Shown piece by piece: positions 44,124-52,563 of a stretch of DNA of 64,000 nt (its first letter is position 1; every line of letters begins with the position of its first letter). The position numbers were made by a program, and so were the translations under genes. Origin of the DNA: Halarcobacter sp. (lineage in GTDB: Bacteria > Campylobacterota > Campylobacteria > Campylobacterales > Arcobacteraceae); contig NZ_OY781470.1 in NCBI RefSeq assembly GCF_963676935.1, positions 868,001 through 932,000 of the forward strand, written 5' to 3'. Under the pieces are notes generated by a model that saw nothing but the letters and a program-made list of their open reading frames with translations, did not search any database and was not told where the DNA came from.

Positions 44124-45044
44124 ATGGCAATTTATACATGTGGGCATACAACACCTGATTCAGATTCTATCTGTTCAGCAATATCTTTAGCTTATCTTTT
44201 AAACAAGATTGGAAGAGAAGCAATACCTGCAAGACAAGGAGCAGTATCTCCAGAAACACAGTTTATCTTAGATAAATTTGGTTTTGAAGCACCAGAACTT
44301 AAAACTGAGTTTGCTGGTTGTGAATTATTTATAACAGATTATTCAGATAGAGGACAAGCTCCAAAAGATTTAGATGAGGCGACTGTTGTTGGTATTGTTG
44401 ACCACCATAAATTAGGGGATATTACTACTTCTACTCCATTAGAGTGTTGGATTAGACCAGTTGGTTGTACAAATACAATTGTAAAAGAGATGTATGATTA
44501 TCATGGTGTTGAAATCCCTGCAAATATTGCTGGTATTATGATGTGTGCAATTCTTTCAGATACTGTTATTTTCAAATCTCCTACATGTACTGAAACAGAT
44601 ATTAAAATTGTTAGAGAATTAGCAGCAATTGCTGGAATTGAAGATTTTGGTGCAGTTGGTATGGAGATGTTTAAGGTGAAGTCTGCTGTTGAAGGTGTAC
44701 CTTCAAGGGATTTAATTTTAAGAGATTATAAGCCATTTGATATGCACGGTAGTAAGGTAGGAATCGGTCAACTTGAAGTTATTGATTTGGCTATTTTTGA
44801 TAATGTAAAAGCTGATTTACAAGCTGACTTAGAAAAATTAAGAGAAGAGGAAGGTCTTCATACTGCTTGCTTACTTTTAACTGATATTATGAAAGAAGGA
44901 AGTGAGATTTTAGTTTCTAGTGAAGATTCATCAGTTTTTGAAAAAGCTTTTGATTGTAAACTTGAAAATAAAAAAGTTTGGTTAGATGGTTGTTTATCTA
45001 GAAAAAAACAAATTATTCCTTTCTTAGAACCAGCCTTTGCATAA
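44124..45044 (+). CDS. ppaC: Manganese-dependent inorganic pyrophosphatase
   Basis: A 306-residue DHH-family family II pyrophosphatase: N-terminal GHTTPDSDSICSAIS, metal-binding DYSDRGQAP, the DHH motif GIVDHHKLGD, and the C-terminal DHHA2 end with SRKKQIIPFLEPAF. It hydrolyses pyrophosphate to drive biosynthesis. Monocistronic, with a strong terminator after the stop. Confidence 0.95.
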   Translation: MAIYTCGHTTPDSDSICSAISLAYLLNKIGREAIPARQGAVSPETQFILDKFGFEAPELKTEFAGCELFITDYSDRGQAPKDLDEATVVGIVDHHKLGDITTSTPLECWIRPVGCTNTIVKEMYDYHGVEIPANIAGIMMCAILSDTVIFKSPTCTETDIKIVRELAAIAGIEDFGAVGMEMFKVKSAVEGVPSRDLILRDYKPFDMHGSKVGIGQLEVIDLAIFDNVKADLQADLEKLREEEGLHTACLLLTDIMKEGSEILVSSEDSSVFEKAFDCKLENKKVWLDGCLSRKKQIIPFLEPAFA

Positions 45045-45046
45045 AA

Positions 45047-45075
45047 AAAAGAAGACAGAATTTCTGTCTTCTTTT
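45047..45075 (+). terminator. Intrinsic terminator of ppaC
   Basis: Stem GAAGACAG / CTGTCTTC with a 5-base loop, extended by flanking A/T pairs and followed by TTTT. The remaining 240 bases to the next gene are AT-rich with a small hairpin (45260-45277) and nothing coding. Confidence 0.9.
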
Positions 45076-45319
45076 AAAATAAAATCTACTTATAATCTTA
45101 AAATATATTTTTAGTTATTTTAATAATATTTTTTGTTTTTATATTTTAATTTATACAAATCTAATTTAAATATCTTTTCTAGGACTTTAAACTATATGTA
45201 TGTTACTAAAAGTTATTTAATAAATAATATTATAAATAGTAAAAATAACCTTAAGCCTAAAACTTTATTAAAAGTTTAAATTTAGTAAAATACTTAATTA
45301 ATCATTTATAGGAACTTTC

Positions 45320-47866
45320 ATGCAAATAAAAACACTCAAAAACTATTTTCGTGTCTCAATGGTAAGTATTACTTTTTCATTATTTTTAGTTTTTTATCTT
45401 TTTTCATCATATATTCATACAAATTTAGCAATTCAAGAGAATCAAAAAATATCAGAAGCCTTATCAAAACAAGTCTTCAATTCTATGTATCAAGTTATGA
45501 GACAAGGTTGGAGTAGGGAACAATTGCAGGATTTTATTAATGTTACAAAAAATTCATTTGAAGGAAGTTCATATTCTGTTGATATATATAGAGCTCAAAA
45601 AGTTGAAGCATTATTTGGAAAAATTGAGCAAGGTCAAATTACTAATGATATAAAAAAGGTATTTGAAACAAAAGAAAAACTTTTTGAATCTGATGAAAAG
45701 TCTATGAAGAGTGTCTTACCAATAATTGCAAAAAATGAGTGTTTAAAATGTCATACAAACTCGAAAGAGGGGGATATTTTAGGTGCAGTTAAAGTTGATT
45801 ATAATTTTGAAGAGATGGTTAACATAACACAAAATAAATATTTACTTTTCTCTTTGATTATTCTTCCAATTATGTTTTTAATAGCTTATTATATCTCTTT
45901 AAAAATATTAAAAAGAATTAATTTTGCTATAGAAAATTTCAAAGGAAAAATAGAAAATGTAAACTCAGTGAAAGATTTTAAAAATATTGATACAACACAT
46001 GCCAAAGATAGTTTCAAAGAGTTTGAACAGATTATGACAGGTTTAGATATTTTAAGTGGAAAATTAAAAAATATTGCAGTTGATAAAAGTATATTGGAGT
46101 TTGAGGTTAAACTTCTAGATAAGATGGTAATTACTTCTGATATTATTAAAGATTGGAAAGAATATATAAAAGACTTATTACATGAAATACACAATGTTTT
46201 ACCTGTTTATTGTTTAATTACTATATTTAAAACTGATGAAGAAAACTATGAAATAGAGATATTCTGGCTTGGTAAACCTGATGAAAATATAAAAAATCAT
46301 CTTGAAAAAACAGCAATTAATATGATTACTGAATATCATAATTTGACTGTTATTGATTATGCTTTAAAACATAATATTTCAACAGAAGAACACGATTTAC
46401 AATTAACTATTGATGATATTGAACATGAAGCAAAATCGATACTTTTAGATGCCCCAAGAATTGGAGGAATAGTAGGACTTGGTATTCAGTCAAATACTGA
46501 AAAAGATTCAATTCATTCTATTGTTATTGATTCTATCTTAACTACACTTTTAAATCTTGTTGGTTCAATTAAAGCAATAAATAAATATACAGAAAATCTT
46601 GAGTTTTATGCAACAAGAGATCCACTGACTGGACTTTTTTCACAAAGAGTATTTAGAGATTTACTTCATTATGAGATAAAAAGGGCTGGAAGACATGAAT
46701 ATAAGTTTGGTGTTTTAGTTATCGATTGTGATAATTTTAAACCAATCAATGATACCTATGGGCATAGTTTTGGAGATGATTTTTTAGTAGAATTTGCCCA
46801 TCTTCTTGAGAGTTCAAAAAGAGATGAAGATATCCTTTCTAGATATGGTGGAGATGAATTTACTCTAATATTGCCAGAAAGTACAGAAAAAGAGGTTTAT
46901 ACAGTTGCTTTAAGAATACTTGAAAGGGTAGAAAAACTAGAAATAGATGCTCCTGATGGGACTAAAGTTGGTGTTACTGTATCAATTGGTATGGCTATTT
47001 TCCCTGATCATTCAACTGAATCAAAAGAGTTATTTAATATAGCTGATGGAATGATGTATGAAGCAAAAAGTCAAGGTAAAAATGCAATAAGATTTCCAAG
47101 TGAATATGATATAGAAAAGATACATCAAGATATAGAAGATAAATCTATGATAGTACTTGATGCAATTAAAAATGAAAAAATAATTCCTCACTTTCAACCA
47201 ATAATGAATACTTCTAATAATACAATAGAGATAAATGAATTACTTATGAGAATTGAGATTGAAAATGAGATTTTAACAGCAGGTAAATTTATTGAAACAG
47301 CTGAATCACTGGGAATAGTTCATAAAATGGATTATATAGTAATAGAAAAGGCATTTAAGAAAATAAATGAAACTAACTATACTGGATTATTATTTATTAA
47401 CCTTTCTCCAAAAGCACTAATTATTGGAGAATTTATAGAAAAAATTGTAAACCTTACACATGTATATAATATTGATAAGAAAAATATAGTATTTGAGATA
47501 ACTGAAAGGGAAACTGTAAAAAGCTTTTCTTTACTTGAAAAATTTGTACAAAACCTTAAAATGGAAGGTTTTAGTTTTGCTATTGATGATTTTGGTTCAG
47601 GTTTCTCTACTTTCCATTATGTAAAAAAATTCCCAATAGATTATATAAAAATTGATGGTGATTTTATTATTAATTTATATAAAGACAAAAAAGATTTAGC
47701 TTTTGTAAAATCAATTGTGGCTTTAGCAAAAGAGTTAGAGGTTTTCACAATAGCAGAATTTGTAGAAGATGAAAAAATCTTAGAGTTTCTTAAAAAAATT
47801 GAGGTTGATTATGCACAAGGATTTTATATAGGTAAGCCATCAGGTAATTTATCAACAAGAAAATAG
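45320..47866 (+). CDS. GGDEF/EAL c-di-GMP protein with periplasmic CxxCH sensor
   Basis: An 848-residue protein. A helix (about 14-34) leads into a periplasmic domain ending with ECLKCHTN near 140, a single c-type haem attachment site in a Tll0287/DUF3365-like context. A second helix lies near 175-195, then a probable GAF-like region (270-420). The GGDEF domain has RYGGDEF and an RxxD inhibitory site (RDED) five residues upstream. The EAL domain reads ELL instead of EAL but keeps the other catalytic residues (FINLSP, EITERE, DDFGSG, KIDG, AEFVED, AQGFYIG). Both synthesis and hydrolysis of c-di-GMP are plausible, possibly controlled by haem redox state. Confidence 0.9.
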   Translation: MQIKTLKNYFRVSMVSITFSLFLVFYLFSSYIHTNLAIQENQKISEALSKQVFNSMYQVMRQGWSREQLQDFINVTKNSFEGSSYSVDIYRAQKVEALFGKIEQGQITNDIKKVFETKEKLFESDEKSMKSVLPIIAKNECLKCHTNSKEGDILGAVKVDYNFEEMVNITQNKYLLFSLIILPIMFLIAYYISLKILKRINFAIENFKGKIENVNSVKDFKNIDTTHAKDSFKEFEQIMTGLDILSGKLKNIAVDKSILEFEVKLLDKMVITSDIIKDWKEYIKDLLHEIHNVLPVYCLITIFKTDEENYEIEIFWLGKPDENIKNHLEKTAINMITEYHNLTVIDYALKHNISTEEHDLQLTIDDIEHEAKSILLDAPRIGGIVGLGIQSNTEKDSIHSIVIDSILTTLLNLVGSIKAINKYTENLEFYATRDPLTGLFSQRVFRDLLHYEIKRAGRHEYKFGVLVIDCDNFKPINDTYGHSFGDDFLVEFAHLLESSKRDEDILSRYGGDEFTLILPESTEKEVYTVALRILERVEKLEIDAPDGTKVGVTVSIGMAIFPDHSTESKELFNIADGMMYEAKSQGKNAIRFPSEYDIEKIHQDIEDKSMIVLDAIKNEKIIPHFQPIMNTSNNTIEINELLMRIEIENEILTAGKFIETAESLGIVHKMDYIVIEKAFKKINETNYTGLLFINLSPKALIIGEFIEKIVNLTHVYNIDKKNIVFEITERETVKSFSLLEKFVQNLKMEGFSFAIDDFGSGFSTFHYVKKFPIDYIKIDGDFIINLYKDKKDLAFVKSIVALAKELEVFTIAEFVEDEKILEFLKKIEVDYAQGFYIGKPSGNLSTRK

Positions 47867-47868
47867 TT

Positions 47869-48651
47869 ATGCAAACAGCTATTTTTAAACATAAGGCTCT
47901 ACCTTTTATTGAGCTTAGGTATGTGAAAAACATACCTGAGTGTTCAAAAATGCATCTACATAAAGAACTTACAATAACAGCCATTAAACAAGGGCAATTA
48001 AATATAATCTTAAATGAAAACAATTTTTTATTGAATATTAATGAACTTGCAATAATAAATAAAGATGTTGTACATTGTGCAACTGTGGAAAAACCTTCAC
48101 AAGATGGTTATGTTTTGTATTTGGATCCACAATTTCTTATTGAAAATGAATTGTCTTCTTTTAGCAGTTTTAAACATATCAAAGAAAAAAAATTGTACGA
48201 AAAATTTATAATATTTTGTGATGAACTTTTTGATACACAAATCTCTATAAGAGAAAAAATGGAGCTTTTGTATCTTTTTTGTCTAGAAGTCTTTACTCTT
48301 TCAATATCTAAGGAAGAAGATAAAAAGGACACATTATCAGATAAAATAAAATCCTTTATAGATGAAAATTATTTGGAAGATATAAGTTTAGAACAATTAG
48401 TAGAAAAGTTCCAAATGAGTGAAATTCACCTAATTCGTATTTTTAAAAAAAGTTTTGGTCTACCAATACATTCTTATATTATTAATAAAAGAGTTCATAA
48501 AGCTAAAGAGTTATTGCTATTAAAACTTCCAATTGTTGATGTTGCCTTAAAAAGTGGCTTCTTTGACCAAAGTCATCTAAATAGATCTTTTAAAAGGGTT
48601 TTCCAAATCACACCAAAACAGTTTCAAAAAAATATTTTTGATAAATGTTAA
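47869..48651 (+). CDS. AraC family transcriptional regulator
   Basis: A 260-residue protein. The N-terminal cupin-like ligand domain (MHLHKELTITAIKQGQ, NELAIINKDVVHCA) is followed by two helix-turn-helix motifs: DISLEQLVEKFQMSEIHLIR and the terminal DVALKSGFFDQSHLNRSFKR. It starts two bases after the GGDEF/EAL gene, so the two may be co-transcribed. The LeuA-like gene lies downstream beyond a leader ORF. Confidence 0.88.
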   Translation: MQTAIFKHKALPFIELRYVKNIPECSKMHLHKELTITAIKQGQLNIILNENNFLLNINELAIINKDVVHCATVEKPSQDGYVLYLDPQFLIENELSSFSSFKHIKEKKLYEKFIIFCDELFDTQISIREKMELLYLFCLEVFTLSISKEEDKKDTLSDKIKSFIDENYLEDISLEQLVEKFQMSEIHLIRIFKKSFGLPIHSYIINKRVHKAKELLLLKLPIVDVALKSGFFDQSHLNRSFKRVFQITPKQFQKNIFDKC

Positions 48652-48715
48652 TTTTGTACAAGAATTAATTTTCATTTTTCTCTATACTTTTATAAAATTA
48701 AAAAGGAGAGACTAT

Positions 48716-48775
48716 ATGATAAAGAATTTTTTTAATTCAATAAGTATTAAAAATACTAAACTTCTCTTCCTCTAA
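48716..48775 (+). CDS. Leader peptide ahead of the LeuA-like gene
   Basis: A 19-codon ORF with AAAAAGGAGAG seven bases before its ATG. It ends KLLFL with codons CTT CTC TTC CTC just before the stop; C-ending Leu codons are rare in this AT-rich genome. That pyrimidine run is complementary to the GGAGAA of the next gene's ribosome binding site (48823-48828). This looks like a leucine-sensing leader that could expose or hide the downstream start, depending on ribosome stalling. Confidence 0.6.
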   Translation: MIKNFFNSISIKNTKLLFL

Positions 48776-48832
48776 TTTTACCCTTTAACATAAAAAACAA
48801 TCAATAATAAATTTTACATTTTGGAGAATAAA

Positions 48833-50134
48833 ATGACTTATAAAAAATATAGACAATATCCTATTGTCAAAGATTTCGTACGAACTTGGCCTAATAATCA
48901 AATCACAAAAGCACCTATTTATGGAAGTGTAGATTTAAGAGATGGAAATCAAGCTTTAGTAAACCCTTTAAATATAGAACAAAAGTTACAGTATTTTAAT
49001 ACTTTAGTAAAGATGGGATTTAAGCAAATTGAAGTAAGTTATCCAAGTGCTAGTGATACTGATTTTAATTTTACAAGAAAATTAATTGAAGAGAAGCTAA
49101 TCCCTGATGATGTTGCTATTCAAGTATTAATCCCAGCAAAAAAAGAGTGGATAAAAAGAAGTGTTGAAGCTATGCGAGGAGTAAAAAATGGGATTTTTCA
49201 TTTATACAATCCGACAAATGAGTTCCAAAGAAGAGTAGTATTTCAAAAAAGTGATGAAGAAATAATCTCTATGGCAGTTGAATCAATGAAATACTTAGTG
49301 GAACTTACTAAAGAACTTGAGGGCAATGTTATCTATGATTATTCCCCAGAGAGTTTTTCCCAAACAGATTTAGAGTTTGCTGTGAAAATATGTAATAAAG
49401 TAATCGATGTAGTAAAACCAACTATACAAAATAAGATGATAATAAATTTGCCAAATACCCTAGAAGCATGCACTGCAAATATTTATGCAGATAGAATAGA
49501 GTGGATGTGCAATAATTTAAACAATAGAAAGTCACTTATAATAAGTGTTCATCCCCACAATGACAGAGGAACATCAGTAGCTTCAGCAGAACTTGCAGTC
49601 TTAGCAGGTGCAAATAGAGTAGAGGGAACACTATTTGGAAATGGGGAGAGAGCAGGGAACTTGGACTTAATCAATTTTGCTTTTAATTTACATTCACAAG
49701 GAATTGATTCTACCCTTGATTTATCAATTGTTGATGAAGTAAAAAAGATGTATGAGAATTTAACAAATTTAAATATAAATCCAAGACATCCCTATGTGGG
49801 AGATATGATTTTCACAGCCTTTAGTGGAGGACATCAAGATGCTATAAAAAAAGGGATTGATTTTTACAGAGAAAACTCTTGCCAAGAGTGGAATGTCCCA
49901 TACTTACCAATAGACCCAAAAGATATAAAAAGGGGATATGAAGATGTTATTAGAGTAAATTCCCAATCAGGAAAAGGGGGAGTTGCTTTTATCATAAGTG
50001 AATTTTTTGGAGATAAGTTAGATAAACAAGAAGCAAAAGAGTTTGGACTATTGGTGAAAAAAAAGAGTGATAAAGTTCAAAGGGAGTTAAGCAAAGAGGA
50101 GATTATAGAACTTTATAAGAAGTATAAGAAATAA
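48833..50134 (+). CDS. LeuA-like 2-isopropylmalate synthase lacking the regulatory domain
   Basis: A 433-residue DRE-TIM metallolyase of the type 2 LeuA group: GSVDLRDGNQAL, VSYPSASDTDF, metal-binding SVHPHNDRGT, and GTLFGNGERAGNLDL. Full type 2 enzymes have a C-terminal leucine-binding domain of about 110-120 residues. This one stops at the linker helix (SKEEIIELYKKYKK), so feedback inhibition should be lost. The ATG at 48833 follows GGAGAATAAA; an in-frame TTG at 48821 overlaps that site and was rejected. It condenses acetyl-CoA with a 2-oxoacid; substrate may differ from true LeuA. A leader ORF precedes it. Confidence 0.85.
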   Translation: MTYKKYRQYPIVKDFVRTWPNNQITKAPIYGSVDLRDGNQALVNPLNIEQKLQYFNTLVKMGFKQIEVSYPSASDTDFNFTRKLIEEKLIPDDVAIQVLIPAKKEWIKRSVEAMRGVKNGIFHLYNPTNEFQRRVVFQKSDEEIISMAVESMKYLVELTKELEGNVIYDYSPESFSQTDLEFAVKICNKVIDVVKPTIQNKMIINLPNTLEACTANIYADRIEWMCNNLNNRKSLIISVHPHNDRGTSVASAELAVLAGANRVEGTLFGNGERAGNLDLINFAFNLHSQGIDSTLDLSIVDEVKKMYENLTNLNINPRHPYVGDMIFTAFSGGHQDAIKKGIDFYRENSCQEWNVPYLPIDPKDIKRGYEDVIRVNSQSGKGGVAFIISEFFGDKLDKQEAKEFGLLVKKKSDKVQRELSKEEIIELYKKYKK

Positions 50135-50682
50135 TATTCTCTTGAAGAGGAAAACCTCTTCGCTTTCTTACTTTTGATCTCGAAAAAGTAAGCAAAAAAG
50201 ACTGCCGAATTGATGAAGACGAAGCTACCTTCCAGTTAAATATTTATTTTCTGCCCTGCAAAACTTACTAAAATGACCATTTAGGTCATTTCTTAACGTT
50301 CAAACACTTACGGGCTTTACCAAAAATAAATATCTAACTTCTAGCTTCATCAAAGGCAGAAAGAAATTCCTATAGTTCAAACTATCATTTGTAAATTTAC
50401 TAAGTAAAAGTTTTAATATAAGACAATTAAAAATGTAAATGTCCTTGTCCCCTCTTTATTCCAACATTTGCAAAAGCCGAATGTTTATTTCTCTTTTCAG
50501 AAAAGAGTTACAAAACTCATAAAAGATAAATAATAAATGAGGGTACCCAAAGGGCTTTGATACGGTTGGTGATTTTTTGTTACTTAATCCACACAAAGTA
50601 AGAGAAAGCAAAGACTTTTAGATGTTTATGATAATAAATTAAAATTGTGATAATATTTATTAAACTTATTTTAGGATAAATA
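50135..50682. repeat. Non-coding block of stacked hairpins, probable dispersed repeat element
   Basis: No convincing gene. It holds a terminator hairpin GAAGAGG-AAAA-CCTCTTC (50144-50161), a 9-bp hairpin CTTACTTTT / AAAAGTAAG (50167-50192), and an imperfect 158-bp palindrome (50202-50359). The palindrome's nested stems are CTGCC/GGCAG, TTGATGAAG/CTTCATCAA, a 16-bp arm GTTAAATATTTATTTT, GCCC/GGGC and AAATGACC/GGTCATTT. A second hairpin CTCTTTTC/GAAAAGAG lies near 50492. A degenerate second copy of the 50167-50205 segment lies near 50579-50618. The block is less AT-skewed than its neighbours. Confidence 0.65.
50144..50161 (+). terminator. Probable terminator of the LeuA-like gene
   Basis: A 7-bp GC-containing stem GAAGAGG / CCTCTTC with AAAA loop, ten bases after the stop, followed by a short T-rich run. 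Confidence 0.6.
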
Positions 50683-51429
50683 ATGAGATTATATAAGTAT
50701 ATGAGTACAAAAAAATATGTTAAAGATGGAAAAGAAAGAAATTCATTAAAATATATATTTGAAGATAAGGTATTGAGATTTAGTAGTCCTCTTAAATTTA
50801 ATGATCCATTTGAATTTAAATATTCTATCAAAAACTTAAATCCAAGTGAATCTGATGAGCTTAATGAAACCGTAAATTGTCTAAATACAAATGATAAATT
50901 ACATTATGCAACTCTTGACTATAGCCTTAAAAGTATAGGAACATTGTGTTTATCAGGGAAAAAAGATAATATTTTGATGTGGTCACATTATTCAGATAAT
51001 CATAGAGGAATAGTTTTAGAATTAGATGCTGAGCATGATTTTTTTAAAAATAAACTGAATAATTACGAATTAAAGATATTACCATATGGTTTGAAAAAAG
51101 TTAATTATGTGAAAGATAGATTAATTTTTGAGGACCTTTCAGCTTTTATGGATGAAAAATTTTATTTAACAAAAAATATAATATGGGAATATGAAGATGA
51201 ATATAGGATGACGATTTTATTAGATGAAGTAGATGATTCAAATAAGTATAATATAAAATTTCCTACTAATTTAATTAAGGCTGTCTATTTAGGAATAAAT
51301 ATTGATAATAAGGATATTGAATATATAAAAGAAATAAAAAATAATGAAGAATGGAAACATATAAAAGTGTACCAATTTAAACTAGATAATAAGGAATATA
51401 AATTACATCCATATGAAATTTTGTTATAA
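50683..51429 (+). CDS. DUF2971 domain protein
   Basis: A 248-residue protein with the DUF2971 pattern: LYKYMSTKKY at the start, LRFSSPLKFNDPFEF, then LCLSGKKDNILMWSHYSDNHRGIVLELD, WEYEDEYRM and IKAVYLGINID. The family is widespread in accessory regions and its biochemical role is not established. It stands alone, directly before a toxin-antitoxin pair. TTAGGATAA precedes the ATG. Confidence 0.85.
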   Translation: MRLYKYMSTKKYVKDGKERNSLKYIFEDKVLRFSSPLKFNDPFEFKYSIKNLNPSESDELNETVNCLNTNDKLHYATLDYSLKSIGTLCLSGKKDNILMWSHYSDNHRGIVLELDAEHDFFKNKLNNYELKILPYGLKKVNYVKDRLIFEDLSAFMDEKFYLTKNIIWEYEDEYRMTILLDEVDDSNKYNIKFPTNLIKAVYLGINIDNKDIEYIKEIKNNEEWKHIKVYQFKLDNKEYKLHPYEILL

Positions 51430-51458
51430 TAAACAAAACAAAAAAAGTGAATAACATC

Positions 51459-51749
51459 ATGGAAAGAAAATTAGCAATAAATATACTTGAAACATTTAAA
51501 AATAAAAATAAAGATAAGTACGGTATAGAAGCAATAGGACTATTTGGTTCTGTAGCTAGAAATGAAGCTAAAGATTCTAGCGATGTTGATATTTGTATAA
51601 AAACTTCTAAAGCTGACATGTTTACCATGGTTCATATAAAAGAAGAATTAGAAGAACTAATGTCAAGCCATATTGATATAGTAAGAGTAAGAGAAAAAAT
51701 GAATCCTTTTTTAAAAAATAGAATAGAAAAAGAAGCTATATATGTATGA
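51459..51749 (+). CDS. mntA: MntA-type nucleotidyltransferase antitoxin
   Basis: A 96-residue minimal nucleotidyltransferase. GLFGSVARNEAKDSSDVD gives the exact GS-X10-DXD active-site motif. In MntA/HepT systems this protein AMPylates and silences the HepT RNase. The start is uncertain: an in-frame GTG at 51447 is possible, and neither has a clear ribosome binding site. It overlaps hepT by eight bases. Confidence 0.88.
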   Translation: MERKLAINILETFKNKNKDKYGIEAIGLFGSVARNEAKDSSDVDICIKTSKADMFTMVHIKEELEELMSSHIDIVRVREKMNPFLKNRIEKEAIYV

Positions 51750-52110
51750 CAAATCTTTAGTTTTTGAGATATTAAGTCAAGTAGAAAATTCAATACAAAT
51801 TACGTTAAAAAGATTTGAAGTAGTTGATGATGTAGATTATTTTACTAATACATCAATAGGTATGGAAAAGCTTGATAGTATTTGTATGCAATTAATCGCA
51901 ATAGGTGAAAGCTTAAAGAATATAGATAAAATTACAAATAAAGAGTTATTAGAAAAATATCCTCAAATAGATTGGAAAGGTGCAAAAGGCATGAGAGATA
52001 TTATTTCTCACCATTATTTTGATATTGATGCAAAAGAGATATATGATGTTTGTGATACAAAACTTGGAAATCTATTAGAAACTATAAAACTTATAAAACA
52101 AGAATTATAA
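51742..52110 (+). CDS. hepT: HepT-type RNase toxin
   Basis: A 122-residue helical HEPN (DUF86) protein. RDIISHHYF supplies the RX4HXY catalytic motif, and the Tyr is the residue AMPylated by MntA-type partners. It is encoded directly after, and overlapping, the nucleotidyltransferase. Together they form a complete type VII toxin-antitoxin system. Confidence 0.9.
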   Translation: MYDKSLVFEILSQVENSIQITLKRFEVVDDVDYFTNTSIGMEKLDSICMQLIAIGESLKNIDKITNKELLEKYPQIDWKGAKGMRDIISHHYFDIDAKEIYDVCDTKLGNLLETIKLIKQEL

Positions 52111-52198
52111 TAATAAAACTTTACAATCTGTAATATTTTTAACCCGCCCATTTTTTCTACGATATAGTTCAAGATCAATAAATTTTAAAGGTACTCTT

Positions 52199-52552
52199 AT
52201 GAATGATATATCTAATATAGTAGTTTATAATGATGGAGAATTGGAACTAAAAGTTTCAATGGGAAATAACACAGTTTACCTTAACAGAAATCAATTATCT
52301 GAATTATTTGGGCGAGATATAAAAACTGTTGGGAAACATATCAATAATGTTTTTAATGAAGGTGAATTGGATAAATTTTCAACTGTCGCAAATTTTACGA
52401 CAATCACTAAAAATTCCCATGATAGATTTTTGATAATAGATAAAAAAGAGGTTTATCATCTAGGTGCAAGTATAAAAGACCTTGGTAAAAAATGGTTTGC
52501 ATTTTCTAAGATAGATATAAGTGCAAATGATTTAATATCAAAACTAGATTAA
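52199..52552 (+). CDS. Short RhuM/PLD-like chimeric protein, possibly a remnant
   Basis: A 117-residue protein. Residues 1-70 resemble the N-terminal DNA-binding part of RhuM-family proteins (TVYLNRNQLSELFGRDIKTV, HINNVFNEGELDKFSTVANF). The last 45 residues (HDRFLIIDKKEVYHLGASIK, then DLGKKWFAFSKID) match the end of larger phage-repressor-like proteins with a PLD-type HxRxxxxD motif. The middle expected in either parent is missing, so this is either an internally deleted remnant or a compact fusion. AAAGG lies before the ATG. Confidence 0.65.
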   Translation: MNDISNIVVYNDGELELKVSMGNNTVYLNRNQLSELFGRDIKTVGKHINNVFNEGELDKFSTVANFTTITKNSHDRFLIIDKKEVYHLGASIKDLGKKWFAFSKIDISANDLISKLD

Positions 52553-52563
52553 AAAGAGAAAAG

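Noticed and set aside
50580-50831. 83-codon ORF on the minus strand next to the hairpin block
   Set aside because: It overlaps the well-supported DUF2971 start in antisense and its product is the Leu/Ile/Asn-rich type produced by reading AT-rich genes backwards.
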